Source: Polaribacter batillariae
GTDB taxonomy: Bacteria > Bacteroidota > Bacteroidia > Flavobacteriales > Flavobacteriaceae
Direction: 5' to 3'
Length of the DNA stretch: 64,000 nt
Assembly (NCBI RefSeq): GCF_017498485.1
Contig: NZ_CP071795.1
Location: 1,364,001-1,428,000 of the forward strand
Part shown: positions 8,220-17,606 of the stretch, in pieces
How positions within the stretch are numbered: position 1 is the first letter of the stretch
Layout of the letters: each line of letters starts with the position of its first letter
Made by a program: the position numbers and the translations under genes
The notes under the pieces: generated by a model
The model's database searches: none
The model's input: only the letters and a program-made list of their open reading frames with translations
Told to the model about the DNA's origin: nothing

Positions 8220-8930
8220 ATGAAAAAAATACTTTTAACATTAATTACCGTTTTTACATTCGCACAAACAAACGCACAAACATCTATATTTAACAATTTA
8301 CTTCAAAAGCACGTTACCGAAGATGGTGTTGTAGATTACAAGGCTTTTAAAGAAGACAAAGCTAAATTAGACAGTTACATTTCTTATTTAGAAAAAACCT
8401 CTCCAGAGAGTTCTTGGTCAGAAAACAAGAAAAAAGCTTTTTGGATTAATGCGTACAATGCTTATACCATTAAACTTATTTTAGAAAACTATCCACTAAA
8501 AAGCATTATGAATATTAAAGAAAAAGGAAAAACCGCTTGGAAAATCCCTTTTGCTAAAGTTGGTGGAAAAACCTATACTTTAGATCATATAGAACATGAA
8601 ATTTTACGCAAGAAATTGTTTGATCCTCGAATTCATGTAGGTGTAAATTGTGCATCTGGTTCTTGTCCGAAATTAGGAAACATGGCGTTTACAGAAGAAA
8701 ATGTAGATGCTACTTTAGAAAAATTAATGAAAGAATTCGTAAACGATTCTTCAAGAAATAAAATATCGAATAAAAAAGTTCAAATTTCTTCAATTTTCGA
8801 TTGGTTTAAAAAAGATTTTACTAAAAATGGTTCTGTAATCGATTATTTAAACAAATATTCCAATACAGAAATTAATAAAAATGCAAGAATAAGTTATTTG
8901 AAGTACGATTGGAGTTTGAACGGAAAATAA
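8220..8930 (+). CDS. Secreted DUF547 domain protein
   Basis: A 236-residue exported protein with a signal peptide (MKKILLTLITVFTFAQTNAQ) and one DUF547 domain. Family hallmarks seen are AFWINAYNAYTIKLIL near residues 75-90, DHIEHEILR near 122 and VNCASGSCPKL near 140-150. The biochemical role of DUF547 is unknown; the His/Cys-rich core suggests a transglutaminase-like fold, but this is only a possibility. It is the first gene of the + strand block that includes arsS, 39 bases before the AhpD-like gene, so it is probably co-transcribed with it and may handle a periplasmic step. Confidence 0.88.
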   Translation: MKKILLTLITVFTFAQTNAQTSIFNNLLQKHVTEDGVVDYKAFKEDKAKLDSYISYLEKTSPESSWSENKKKAFWINAYNAYTIKLILENYPLKSIMNIKEKGKTAWKIPFAKVGGKTYTLDHIEHEILRKKLFDPRIHVGVNCASGSCPKLGNMAFTEENVDATLEKLMKEFVNDSSRNKISNKKVQISSIFDWFKKDFTKNGSVIDYLNKYSNTEINKNARISYLKYDWSLNGK

Positions 8931-8969
8931 ATTTATTATCTTTCACTTTTTAATCATAATAAAAAAATA

Positions 8970-9305
8970 ATGTCTAAAACATATTACGATTCTGCAGATT
9001 TAAGAAAATTTGGAAAAATAACTGAATGGAGCGAAGAACTTGGAAACAAGTTTTTCGATTATTATGGAAAAGTCTTTGAAGAAGGTGCACTAACTGCTCG
9101 TGAAAAATCTTTAATTGCTTTGGCAGTTGCACATACAGAACAATGCCCTTATTGTATAGATGCATACACTAAAGACACCTTACAAAGAGGTATTACCAAA
9201 GAAGAAATGATGGAAGCAATTCATGTGGGTGCAGCCATTAAAAGTGGTGCAACTTTGGTGCATGGAGTTCAAATGATGAATAAAGTAAATAAATTAGAAA
9301 TGTAA
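8970..9305 (+). CDS. AhpD-like, arsenosugar-associated peroxidase-like protein
   Basis: A 111-residue all-helical carboxymuconolactone decarboxylase/AhpD-fold protein. The redox motif is CPYC at Cys59 and Cys62 with His55 just before it (AHTEQCPYC), followed by GITKEEMMEAIHVGAAIKSG, the typical family end. It fits the subfamily described as arsenosugar biosynthesis-associated peroxidase-like (TIGR04169) and lies one gene before arsS, which is the expected neighbour. A likely role is thiol-dependent reduction or protection of an arsenic or sulfur intermediate; this role is inferred. The start is unambiguous (ATG, MSKTYYDSADLRKF). Confidence 0.87.
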   Translation: MSKTYYDSADLRKFGKITEWSEELGNKFFDYYGKVFEEGALTAREKSLIALAVAHTEQCPYCIDAYTKDTLQRGITKEEMMEAIHVGAAIKSGATLVHGVQMMNKVNKLEM

Positions 9306-9618
9306 ACAGAGAACCATTTTTTGCTTTTGCAAAAAATGTGTGAATCGCTTATGCCAACGAAAGTGGGTATCTATAAGTTCAAGTGAATTTTGCTTTTTGA
9401 AAAAAATTTTAGAGGTCGCTTATCCCGTTTTTTAGCGAAATCTCTAATTTCAAAAAAACCAAAACACAAATTTCTTCGTAAATACTATAAATACATTTAT
9501 TTTTAAATTAAAAAGTAATTATTTTAAAAAGAAGTAAAAAAAGCAAACAGTTTACAGTTTCAGTAGCCATAAACCAGCTAACTGAAAATTGTAACTGCAC
9601 AGCTGAATACTAAAATAC
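9306..9618 (+). other. 313-base intergenic region between the AhpD-like gene and arsS
   Basis: Contains no gene. TTTTTTGC at 9317-9324 pairs with GCAAAAAA at 9329-9336, a short hairpin that may end transcription of the upstream pair. The right half holds degenerate cagtttacagtttcag-type repeats like those after galE and after the rhodanese gene. arsS may thus have its own promoter, but none stands out. Confidence 0.5.
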
Positions 9619-10674
9619 ATGGCTACAAAATCATTAAAAGCAAGAAATAACGATATTGCAAATACGTCTCGCCAAATGGAAATTCTTTCTAACGGAATTT
9701 TTGCAAACGGAGAATTACCAACATTTGCAGAAAAAATTAAAGAAACAGGTCACTTTCCACTGCGCCCTAAAAAACTAGAAATTTTACAAATAAATTTAGG
9801 GTATATGTGCAACCAAGTGTGTGAACATTGTCATGTAGATGCTGGACCAGACAGAAAAGAAATTATGACTGTAGAGACCATGAAGCAGTGTTTGGAAGTC
9901 ATCAAAAAAACAGAAGCACACACGTTAGATTTAACTGGTGGAGCTCCAGAAATGAACCCTAACTTTAGATGGTTTGTAGAAGAAGCATCTAAAGCCGGAA
10001 TTAAAGATTTTATTGTACGATCTAATTTAACCATAATTAGAGCGAATAAAAAATACTACGACTTACCAGAATTTTTTAAAAAACACAATGTACACGTAGT
10101 TTCGTCTATGCCACATTGGACTCGCGGAAAAACCGACAAACAACGTGGAAAAGGTGTTTTCGATTTATCTATAAAAGCATTGCAAGAATTAAATGCAGTG
10201 GGTTATGGAATGCCAGGATCTCATCTAAAATTAGATTTAGTATATAATCCATCAGGAGCATTTTTACCTGGAGATCAAATGGCTTTAGAAAATGATTTTA
10301 AAAAAGCATTGAAAGAAGATTTTGATATCGATTTTCATAGTCTTTTTGCAATTACCAATTTACCCATTAGCCGTTTTTTAGATTATTTAATTGCTTCAGA
10401 TAATTATGAAGATTATATGCACTCTTTGTTAGACGCATACAATCCTGCAGCTGTAGAAAATGTAATGTGTACAAACACATTATCCGTAAGTTGGGATGGT
10501 TGGTTGTTTGACTGTGATTTTAACCAAATGCTAAATTTAAAAGTAGCAAGTAAGGTAAAACACATTAAAGATTATAACGAAGAATTGTTACAAGACAGAA
10601 ACATTATTATCAATCAACATTGTTATGGTTGCACTGCTGGCGCAGGAAGTAGTTGTCAAGGTGTTGTAGCTTAA
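9619..10674 (+). CDS. arsS: Arsenosugar biosynthesis radical SAM protein ArsS
   Basis: Radical SAM enzyme that, in characterised relatives, joins the 5'-deoxyadenosyl radical to dimethylarsenic to give 5'-deoxy-5'-dimethylarsinoyl-adenosine, the precursor of arsenosugars. The 351-residue protein has the [4Fe-4S] motif CNQVCEHC (Cys64, Cys68, Cys71), a SAM-binding DLTGGAPEMNP loop and a C-terminal cysteine-rich domain with CTNTLSVSWDGWLFDCDFNQ and the terminal motif HCYGCTAGAGSSCQG. Some relatives carry selenocysteine in this C-terminal region; here all positions are ordinary Cys codons. Two TIGR04282-type transferases, the AhpD-like protein and a purine nucleoside phosphorylase nearby support the assignment. 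No arsM is visible within the window. Confidence 0.93.
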   Translation: MATKSLKARNNDIANTSRQMEILSNGIFANGELPTFAEKIKETGHFPLRPKKLEILQINLGYMCNQVCEHCHVDAGPDRKEIMTVETMKQCLEVIKKTEAHTLDLTGGAPEMNPNFRWFVEEASKAGIKDFIVRSNLTIIRANKKYYDLPEFFKKHNVHVVSSMPHWTRGKTDKQRGKGVFDLSIKALQELNAVGYGMPGSHLKLDLVYNPSGAFLPGDQMALENDFKKALKEDFDIDFHSLFAITNLPISRFLDYLIASDNYEDYMHSLLDAYNPAAVENVMCTNTLSVSWDGWLFDCDFNQMLNLKVASKVKHIKDYNEELLQDRNIIINQHCYGCTAGAGSSCQGVVA

Positions 10675-10723
10675 ATCCCCTTTGTTCTTCGGACATTTCC
10701 CTAAAGGGGAAAATTGAATACAA

Positions 10724-10743
10724 CAAGGGGTTTAAACCCCTTG
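10724..10743. repeat. Perfect 20-bp palindrome between arsS and the first glycosyltransferase
   Basis: CAAGGGGTTTAAACCCCTTG is self-complementary and lies 11 bases before the next ATG; a second small hairpin (TTTCCCTAAAGGGGAAA) is just upstream. Likely a REP-like element or an intercistronic mRNA structure. Confidence 0.75.
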
Positions 10744-10753
10744 CATAAATAAA

Positions 10754-11431
10754 ATGAGAAACAAAACTGCCATATTAATTTTTGCAAACTCTGCTGAAAA
10801 AGAAGTGGAAAGAAAATCGTTTCTTTCTACTGAAATTTTTTCTGCGTTAAATAGGCAAACTTTAAAAATAGTTAAAAAGTCTAAAATTAAATACTTTCTT
10901 TTTTCTGAAAAAGAACAAGTTGGAAACAATTTTGGAGAACGTTTTTCTAATGCCATCGAAACCCTTTTTAATAAAGGTTTCGATAATGTAATTACTATTG
11001 GTAGTGACACACCTCACTTAAAAGTTCGCCATTTATTAGAAACTGAAAAGAGTTTAGTTTCTAACGATTTGGTTTTAGGTCCTTCAAAAGATGGTGGTTT
11101 TTATTTAATGGGAATTAAAAAGGCTCATTTCAATAAAAAAACCTTTTTAAAACTACCTTGGCAAACCAGTCGTTTACAGAAGTGTATTTCCACGATTTCA
11201 AAATCTAAAAATTTAGAAATTACTTTTTTAGAAATTCTAAGTGATATCGACAAACTAGAAGATGTTCAATTAATAATCGATAGTTTTAAAACACTTTCAG
11301 CTTCAATTTTACATCTTTTAAAAAGATATATAAAACTTCAAAAAATATTTGTTTTTTCTACTTTTTTCAACATAAAAAAAGTATTTCATGCTCCAAACTT
11401 CAATAAAGGTTCACCTATTGTTTTTGCGTAA
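10754..11431 (+). CDS. DUF2064 / TIGR04282-type glycosyltransferase, variant N terminus
   Basis: GT-A-fold nucleotidyl/glycosyltransferase family member of 225 residues. The core motifs IGSDTPHL (metal-binding Asp) and LGPSKDGGFYLMG are intact, as is the DIDKLEDV element near the end. The usual N-terminal nucleotide-binding motif of the family (R-x-P-x-x-G-x-x-KTRLA, present in the paralogue at 19115) is replaced by FANSAEKEVERKSF, so this copy lacks KTRLA. A C-terminal tail of about 40 residues rich in Lys and Phe follows. It lies 79 bases after arsS. It may use a different donor or act as partner of the second copy; this is inference. Confidence 0.85.
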   Translation: MRNKTAILIFANSAEKEVERKSFLSTEIFSALNRQTLKIVKKSKIKYFLFSEKEQVGNNFGERFSNAIETLFNKGFDNVITIGSDTPHLKVRHLLETEKSLVSNDLVLGPSKDGGFYLMGIKKAHFNKKTFLKLPWQTSRLQKCISTISKSKNLEITFLEILSDIDKLEDVQLIIDSFKTLSASILHLLKRYIKLQKIFVFSTFFNIKKVFHAPNFNKGSPIVFA

Positions 11432-11501
11432 ATAGCCATTGTATTGATAAAATTCAATACTAAAATTTCAAAATTTATTTTACACAAAAAATCAAACCTA
11501 A

Positions 11502-14500
11502 ATGAAACATATTTTTATGTGGATTTTTATGCTATTTGCTAGCATAACTTTTTCACAAATCAAAATTACTGGAACAGTTACTGATAAAAATTCTGGCGAA
11601 AAATTACCAGTGGTAAGTGTTACCAACCAACAAGGCAATGGAACCACTACAGATGAAAACGGGAGTTATACCATCAACGTAAATTCATCTACAGATATTT
11701 TAACCTTTTCTTATTTAGGTTATAAAACCAAAAAAACTACAGTTGGCAATCGAATTGTTATCAATATTTCTTTAGAAGAAGACGAAACAAATTTAAACGA
11801 AATCGTTGTTACGGCATTGGGTTTAAATAGAAAAACCAAAGAATTAGGATATGTGGTTCAAGAATTAAAAGCGAAAGAATTAACAGAAGTTAAAACTGCG
11901 AATTTTTTAGATAATTTATCAGGGAAATTAGCGGGTGTAACAATTTCTCAAGGCGCAACAGGTGTGGGTTCTTCATCAAAAATTACCATTCGTGGCGAAG
12001 CTTCGTTCTCTAATAACAATCCGCTTTTTATTGTAGATGGAACTCCAATAAATAACAATACAGTTTTTAACTTTACAGATGAATCTGCAAATGGTTTTCA
12101 AGAAATTGATTTTGGAAACGGAGCCATGGAGGTAAATCCAGATGATATTGAATCTGTAACTGTTTTAAAGGGACCAAGTGCTGCTGCTTTATATGGTACA
12201 AGAGCTTCTAACGGAGTGATTGTAATAAAAACAAAAGATGGAAGCAAGAAAAAAGGTTTGGGAATTAGTATCAATTCTTCTGTAACCTTAGATAGTCCTT
12301 TTCGTTTGCCGAAATTTCAAAATAAATATGGGCAAGGAAATGGCGGAAATTTTGCATATGCAAACGGAGATGGAGCTGGAGTTAATGATGAAATTACCTA
12401 CTCTTGGGGTCCTAAATTAGATATTGGAAATTTAATTCCTCAATTCGATTCTCCTGTAACTTTAGCAGATGGAACTGTGGTTCGTGGTGGCGATACTTCT
12501 TTATATAGTGGAAATACAATTACGCCAACATTATTCAAATCGAACCCCAATAATTTAAAAGATTTTTATCAAACTGGCGTGACCACCATCAATAATATTT
12601 CTATAAATAATAATTTCGAAAAAGGTTCTTACAGATTGTCTTTTACAGATTTAGATAGCGAATCTATTATTCCTGGTGTGAATTTAGAACGTAAAACGGT
12701 CGCTTTAAAAGCAAATTTTAATCCGACAGAAAGAACAAGAATTACTTCTACCATAAATTATGTAAATTCAAGCAGCGATAATAGACCCTCTAACGGTTAT
12801 GGTAGCGAAAATGTAAATTATTCTTTAGTCGCTTGGGGCCAAGATCTTTAAATATCGATAGTTTAAGAGATTATTGGCAACCTGGTTTAGAAGGCGTGCA
12901 ACAATACAATTTTAACTATAGGTTTTTTGACAATCCTTTTTTCATTTTAAAAGAAAATACCAACTCTTTTAATAGAGATCGTGTTTTTGGAAACATTGCT
13001 GTAAATCATAAGTTTACCGATAAATTAAGTGTTTCTTTACGATCTGGAATGGATTATTCTTCAGAAAAAAGACAGTTTAAACGTAATTTTAGTTCAAACC
13101 GCTTTGCCAATGGAGCCTATGCAGAACACGATGTTTTTTACAGAGAAATAAACACAGATTTCTTGCTAAATTATACCGATAATTTTGGAGATTTTTCTTT
13201 TGATGCTTCTTTTGGAGGAAACAGATTAGACCAAACTGCATCTACAAAACAAGCACAAACGACCAATTTGGCACAACCTGGTATTTTTAGTTTAAATAAT
13301 GCTGCTTCGCCTGTTGAGTTTTTTCAATTTAATTCTAAAAAAAGAATCAACTCTTTATACGGAATTGCAAAATTTGGATATAAAGATTATTTATATTTAG
13401 ATATCACTGGAAGAAACGATTGGTCGAGTGCTTTGGCAACTCCTTTTTCTGTGGATGGTGTTTCTTTCTTTTACCCTTCAGTTTCTACAAGTTTTATTTT
13501 ATCGAACGCAACAGAATTGCCAGAAAGTATTTCTTTTGCAAAGTTGAGAGCCAGTGTTGCTCAGGTTGGTAATGATACAAATCCGTACCAAACTTCTGGT
13601 GCTTTTGTATCGCAAACTCCTTTTAATGGACAGCCTACTTTTAGCAATCAAGATTTTATTCCGAATGCAAATTTAAAACCAGAAATTACTACCTCATATG
13701 AAATTGGAGCTGATGTAAGATTTTTTAAGGATCGTTTGAATGTAGATTTTACCTATTACAACTCCACAACAAAAGACCAAATTATTTCTTTGCCAATTGC
13801 AATCTCATCAGGTTACAATCAACAAGTTGTAAATGGTGGGCGTGTAAATACACAAGGTGTTGAAGTTATTTTAGGAGGAACCCCCATTAAAAATGAAAAT
13901 TTTAGATGGAATACCACTTTTAATTTTGCAACAAACAGGGCTATTATTAAAGATTTACCTCAAGAAGATGGTCGTTTAACATTAGCTTATAGCAGAATTT
14001 ACGATAGTGCTAACCAAACTGTATTTTTTCAAGTTGAAGAAGGTGGCAGAGTTGGAGATATGTACGGAACTGGATATTTAAAAAACGAGAACGGAGATTT
14101 TTTAATAAATGATGATGGAACTTATATTGCTGATAATACTTTAAAGAAAATAGGAAATTACAATGCTGATTTTACATTAGGATGGAACAATAATTTCAAC
14201 TATAAAAATTGGAATGCAAGTTTCTTATTCGACTGGAGACATGGTGGAGAAATCGTATCTAGAACACGTGCTTTAGGAAACGTTGGTGGACAATTGGCAG
14301 AAACTGCTTTTAGACCAGATGCTGGAATTGTAGCCCAAGGAATTAATGTAAATACAGGACGACCTAACACAGTTGCAGTTGGTGCAGAAAGTTATTACAG
14401 ACAATTTTACGACAGAAATCACGAAGAAAACAATGTGTATGACGCTTCTTATTTAAAATTACGTCAGTTTTCCATTGGTTATCAATTAGACTTAAAAGAA

Positions 14501-14695
14501 GGTTTTTTAGGTTTAAAAGATACCTCAACTCTAAACTTTTCTGTTATTGGTAACAATTTATTTGTAATTACAGAAAACCCTCATTTCGATCCAGAACAAT
14601 TAGCGGTTCAAGGAAATGGTTTTGTAAGTGGTGTAGAAGATATGAGTTATGCTACCAGTAGAAGTTTAGGATTTAAAGTAGGGTTTAATTTTTAA
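11502..14695 (+). pseudogene. SusC/RagA-type TonB-dependent receptor, frameshifted
   Basis: Outer-membrane TonB-dependent importer of the SusC family. Order: signal peptide (to about residue 18), carboxypeptidase-regulatory-like domain (ITGTVTDKNSGEKLP, about 20-100), plug domain with LSGKLAGVTI and the motif LKGPSAAALYGTRASNGVI, then the beta barrel ending in a C-terminal Phe (GFKVGFNF). The first frame stops at 12851 after WGQDL; the second frame begins at GPRSLNIDSLRDYW near 12836. Adding one G to the four-G run at 12835-12838 joins them into a single 1064-residue protein, so this is either a sequencing error or a recent mutation. SusD follows, so both form one uptake system inside the arsS block. 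Confidence 0.92.
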
Positions 14696-14704
14696 TAACA
14701 AATT

Positions 14705-14771
14705 TGTCATTTCGACCTTGTGGAGAAATCTTTTATATACGTTAAGATTTCTCCACAAGGTCGAAATGACA
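14705..14771. repeat. Long perfect inverted repeat (TGTCATTTCGAC family) between susC and susD
   Basis: Twenty-eight bases at 14705-14732 are repeated inverted at 14744-14771 with an 11-base spacer; each arm begins TGTCATTTCGAC and contains GGAGAAATC. Related, more eroded copies lie near 41829-41917 and 51605, and one is embedded in the gene at 39545. In an mRNA this would be a very stable hairpin separating the SusC and SusD coding regions. Confidence 0.9.
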
Positions 14772-14784
14772 GAAAACATAAAAA

Positions 14785-16224
14785 ATGAAAAAAATTATAT
14801 ATATCATCGCAATTTTTGCAATTACGTTTGCCAGTTGCACCAAAGATTTTGAAGAAATTAATACCAACCAAAATTCGCCAGTTTCTGTACAACCAAGCTT
14901 ATTGTTAAGACAAGTTATTTACGATTATGGCGAACAAATGAGTTATGAAGGTTTTGCAGCAGGAAACTTATTATCACAACACTATGCACTTTTAGATTTT
15001 AATTTATTTGACAGGCACGATTTAAAATCTCCACAATTAGGTGGAAATCCTTGGCCCATATTTTTTACCAATTTACGTGACAATGAAATTATACTCAAAA
15101 AATCTCGTGAAGCACCAGCTTTTGCGGTTTATGAAGGACCCGCATTAATTTTAAAAGCTTATATGGCAGCAGCATTAACAGATATTTTTGGTGATGTTCC
15201 TTATTTTGAAGCATTTAATGGTGTTGGAGGCACTGTAACTCCAAAATACGATTTACAGGAAGACATTTATCAAAAAGAAAACGGAATTTTAGATAATTTA
15301 GATAAAGCAATTGCTGCCATTAACGCATATACAGCTGCAATTCCTTTGGAAGGAGATATTCTATTTAATGGCGATTTAAACGCTTGGGTACGTTTTGCAA
15401 ATTCTTTAAAAATTAAATATTTAATGCGTATTTCTAATAAAGTTGATGTTTCAAATCAATTACAAGCCATATTTACGAGTGGAAATTACATCAAAAATAA
15501 TAGCGAAAACGCCACTTTCGATTTTACAAATACGGCTCCAAATAATTTTAGATTTGCACAATTAAGAGATGGCGATTTTACAAATTTTGTAATGTCGGAA
15601 ACTGCTGAAGAAATTTTTGCTGATTTAAATGACAATAGAGTTGCTACTTTTTATCAACCTTTTAAAAACTCTAATTCTAACGAATTTAATGGTTTAATTA
15701 ACGGAATTAATGCCTCTACCACTACTCCATCTCCAAATGACTATTCTTTAGTGGGTAAAATTTTTAGAGAAGATACTTCTACTTTAGACGCAAATTTTAT
15801 GACTGCTTGGGAAACCAGTTTTTTATTAGCAGAAGCTGCTCAAAAAGGTTTGATTACCACAAATGTGGAAACTTTATACAACAATGCAGTTACATTGGCT
15901 TTTGAGTATTGGAATACAAATTTACCAGCAACATATTTAGCTGGAAATGCCAATTTAAACGCAGTAGGAAAAACACCATTAGAGCAAATTATCACGCAAA
16001 AATGGATTGCAAATACAATTAACGGTTACGAAAGTTGGATTGAATTCAGAAGAACAGGATTTCCAGCTTTAAAAAATGTTGCTGCCAGTTTAAATAATGG
16101 ATTAATTCCTGTAAGAATGCCTTATCCTGCTGATGCAGCTACATTAAATGCAGAGAATTATAAAGTTGCAGAAGCCGCAACAAACGGAAATAGTTTAGAT
16201 GTAAAAGTTTGGTGGAACGAGTAA
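14785..16224 (+). CDS. SusD/RagB family outer-membrane lipoprotein
   Basis: Surface-exposed substrate-binding lipoprotein that partners the upstream SusC receptor. 479 residues, with a signal peptide and lipobox ITFASC (Cys18). The sequence follows the SusD-like type 2 pattern: FEEINTNQNSP near the start, a helical region with EGPALILKAYMAAALTDIFGDVPY near residues 118-145, and the closing region EQIITQKWIANTINGYESWIEFRRTGFP. It is separated from susC only by a palindromic repeat. What the pair imports is unknown; its location next to arsS genes invites the idea of an arsenic-containing or ribosyl compound, but glycans are the usual ligands. Confidence 0.92.
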   Translation: MKKIIYIIAIFAITFASCTKDFEEINTNQNSPVSVQPSLLLRQVIYDYGEQMSYEGFAAGNLLSQHYALLDFNLFDRHDLKSPQLGGNPWPIFFTNLRDNEIILKKSREAPAFAVYEGPALILKAYMAAALTDIFGDVPYFEAFNGVGGTVTPKYDLQEDIYQKENGILDNLDKAIAAINAYTAAIPLEGDILFNGDLNAWVRFANSLKIKYLMRISNKVDVSNQLQAIFTSGNYIKNNSENATFDFTNTAPNNFRFAQLRDGDFTNFVMSETAEEIFADLNDNRVATFYQPFKNSNSNEFNGLINGINASTTTPSPNDYSLVGKIFREDTSTLDANFMTAWETSFLLAEAAQKGLITTNVETLYNNAVTLAFEYWNTNLPATYLAGNANLNAVGKTPLEQIITQKWIANTINGYESWIEFRRTGFPALKNVAASLNNGLIPVRMPYPADAATLNAENYKVAEAATNGNSLDVKVWWNE

Positions 16225-16271
16225 AAATAAATTCTTTTTGTTTTTAAATCTAAAGGAGTATCTATAAAAAT

Positions 16272-17606
16272 ATGGATGTAATTAATTGGCAATGGCTTTT
16301 GGTAATAAGTTCAAGTTTAATCTTGTTCTTTTTATCTCCGCTCGCAAAAACAACAGACCAGTTTTTTAAGGCTGTAAACCAAAAAAAAGCACCTAATACT
16401 TTAGTATTAACTGGAAGTTTAATCATTTCTTGGATTTTTGCAAAAAGCATTACAAATGCCGCAAATTTAGGGTTGTCTTTTGGTATTGTTGGTGGAGTTG
16501 CTTATGCTGGTTATTATCTTTCTTTTGCAGTTGCTGGTGTTATTATTTATCAATTACGAGTAAAAGGTGGTTTTACAAGTATTCATCAATTTTTAACATC
16601 TAGATTCGGAAAAAAAGCAGTGGCTGTTTTCTCTATTCTAATAGCTTTTCGGCTTTTTAATGAAGTTTGGAGTAACACCATGGTTATTGGAAGTTATTTT
16701 GGTGAACAAGAAAGCGCATCTTATTATTGGTCGATTCTTGTGTTTACAATTTTAACCTTAGGTTATGCTTTAAAAGGTGGTTTGAGTAGCTCTATTTTTA
16801 CAGATGTAATTCAAATGGTTTTATTTTCTGTTTTGCTAATTATTATTTTAGCAACTATTTTTTCTGCGGAAGAATTTACTACAAAAGAAATCATTTCGTC
16901 AGGAACATGGAGTTTCGAACTGGGTTTAAACCTCTTTTTTGCGGCTCTTATTCAATCTTTTAGTTATCCTTTTCACGATCCTGTTTTAACAGATCGAGGT
17001 TTTATAAGTTCACCAAAAGTAACGCGTAAAAGTTTTTTATGGGCAAGTATTTTAGGTGCAATTTGTATTATTTTATTTAGTGTAATTGGTGTGTATGCAC
17101 AATCACAAGGCATGAAAGGACAAGCAGCTGTAGAAGTAGGTAAAGCCTTGGGTGTTGTAATTTTACTGGTGATTAATTTTATTATGATCACCTCTGCAGC
17201 CTCCACATTAGATTCTACTTTCTCTTCATTTTCTAAATTATTATCTGTGGATTTAAATTTAGGAAAAACGGTTTCTTTCGGAAGAATTTCGATGATAATT
17301 GTTGCCGTTTTAGGAACATTACCCGTATTTTTTGGTGCAGAAATTTTATCGGCAACCACCATTTCTGGAACCATGGTTATCGGGCTAACACCCGTTTTTA
17401 TCTTTTGGAAGGTAAAAGTGCCAAAAATTAGTTTTTATGCAAGCGTAATTTGTGGTTTAATTTTTGGAATCTTATTAGTGTTGAAGTCGTTCCCAGAATC
17501 ATTAATTTTTACAAAAGGAAAATATGCAGATTTGCTTTGGGTAAATCTTTGGGGAATTTTAAGTTGTATCATTTTATATTTTATTCCAAAATGGATCAAA
17601 AAATAA
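16272..17606 (+). CDS. Sodium:solute symporter family protein
   Basis: Polytopic inner-membrane transporter of the SSS family, 444 residues with about 12-13 hydrophobic segments. Recognisable features are LGLSFGIVGGVAYAGYYLSF near residues 60-80, RLFNEVWSN near 135, GLSSSIFTDVIQM near 172-184 and ASTLDSTFSSFSK near 310-322, which match core helices of the family. It starts 47 bases after the SusD stop codon, and its last 16 bases overlap the start of the metallophosphoesterase gene, showing a translationally coupled operon. It would carry the SusCD substrate, or a product of the arsS pathway, across the inner membrane with sodium. Confidence 0.88.
   Translation: MDVINWQWLLVISSSLILFFLSPLAKTTDQFFKAVNQKKAPNTLVLTGSLIISWIFAKSITNAANLGLSFGIVGGVAYAGYYLSFAVAGVIIYQLRVKGGFTSIHQFLTSRFGKKAVAVFSILIAFRLFNEVWSNTMVIGSYFGEQESASYYWSILVFTILTLGYALKGGLSSSIFTDVIQMVLFSVLLIIILATIFSAEEFTTKEIISSGTWSFELGLNLFFAALIQSFSYPFHDPVLTDRGFISSPKVTRKSFLWASILGAICIILFSVIGVYAQSQGMKGQAAVEVGKALGVVILLVINFIMITSAASTLDSTFSSFSKLLSVDLNLGKTVSFGRISMIIVAVLGTLPVFFGAEILSATTISGTMVIGLTPVFIFWKVKVPKISFYASVICGLIFGILLVLKSFPESLIFTKGKYADLLWVNLWGILSCIILYFIPKWIKK

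Noticed and set aside
9619..10674. ArsS as a selenoprotein
   Set aside because: No in-frame TGA occurs in the gene; the Cys-rich tail uses normal Cys codons.
16973..17374. 133-residue antisense open frame inside the symporter gene
   Set aside because: It is a shadow of a conserved transporter frame and lacks its own signals.
17450..17590. Longer N terminus for the phosphoesterase starting at 17450
   Set aside because: The extension lies wholly inside the symporter coding region and does not resemble the family; ATG 17591 gives the expected start.
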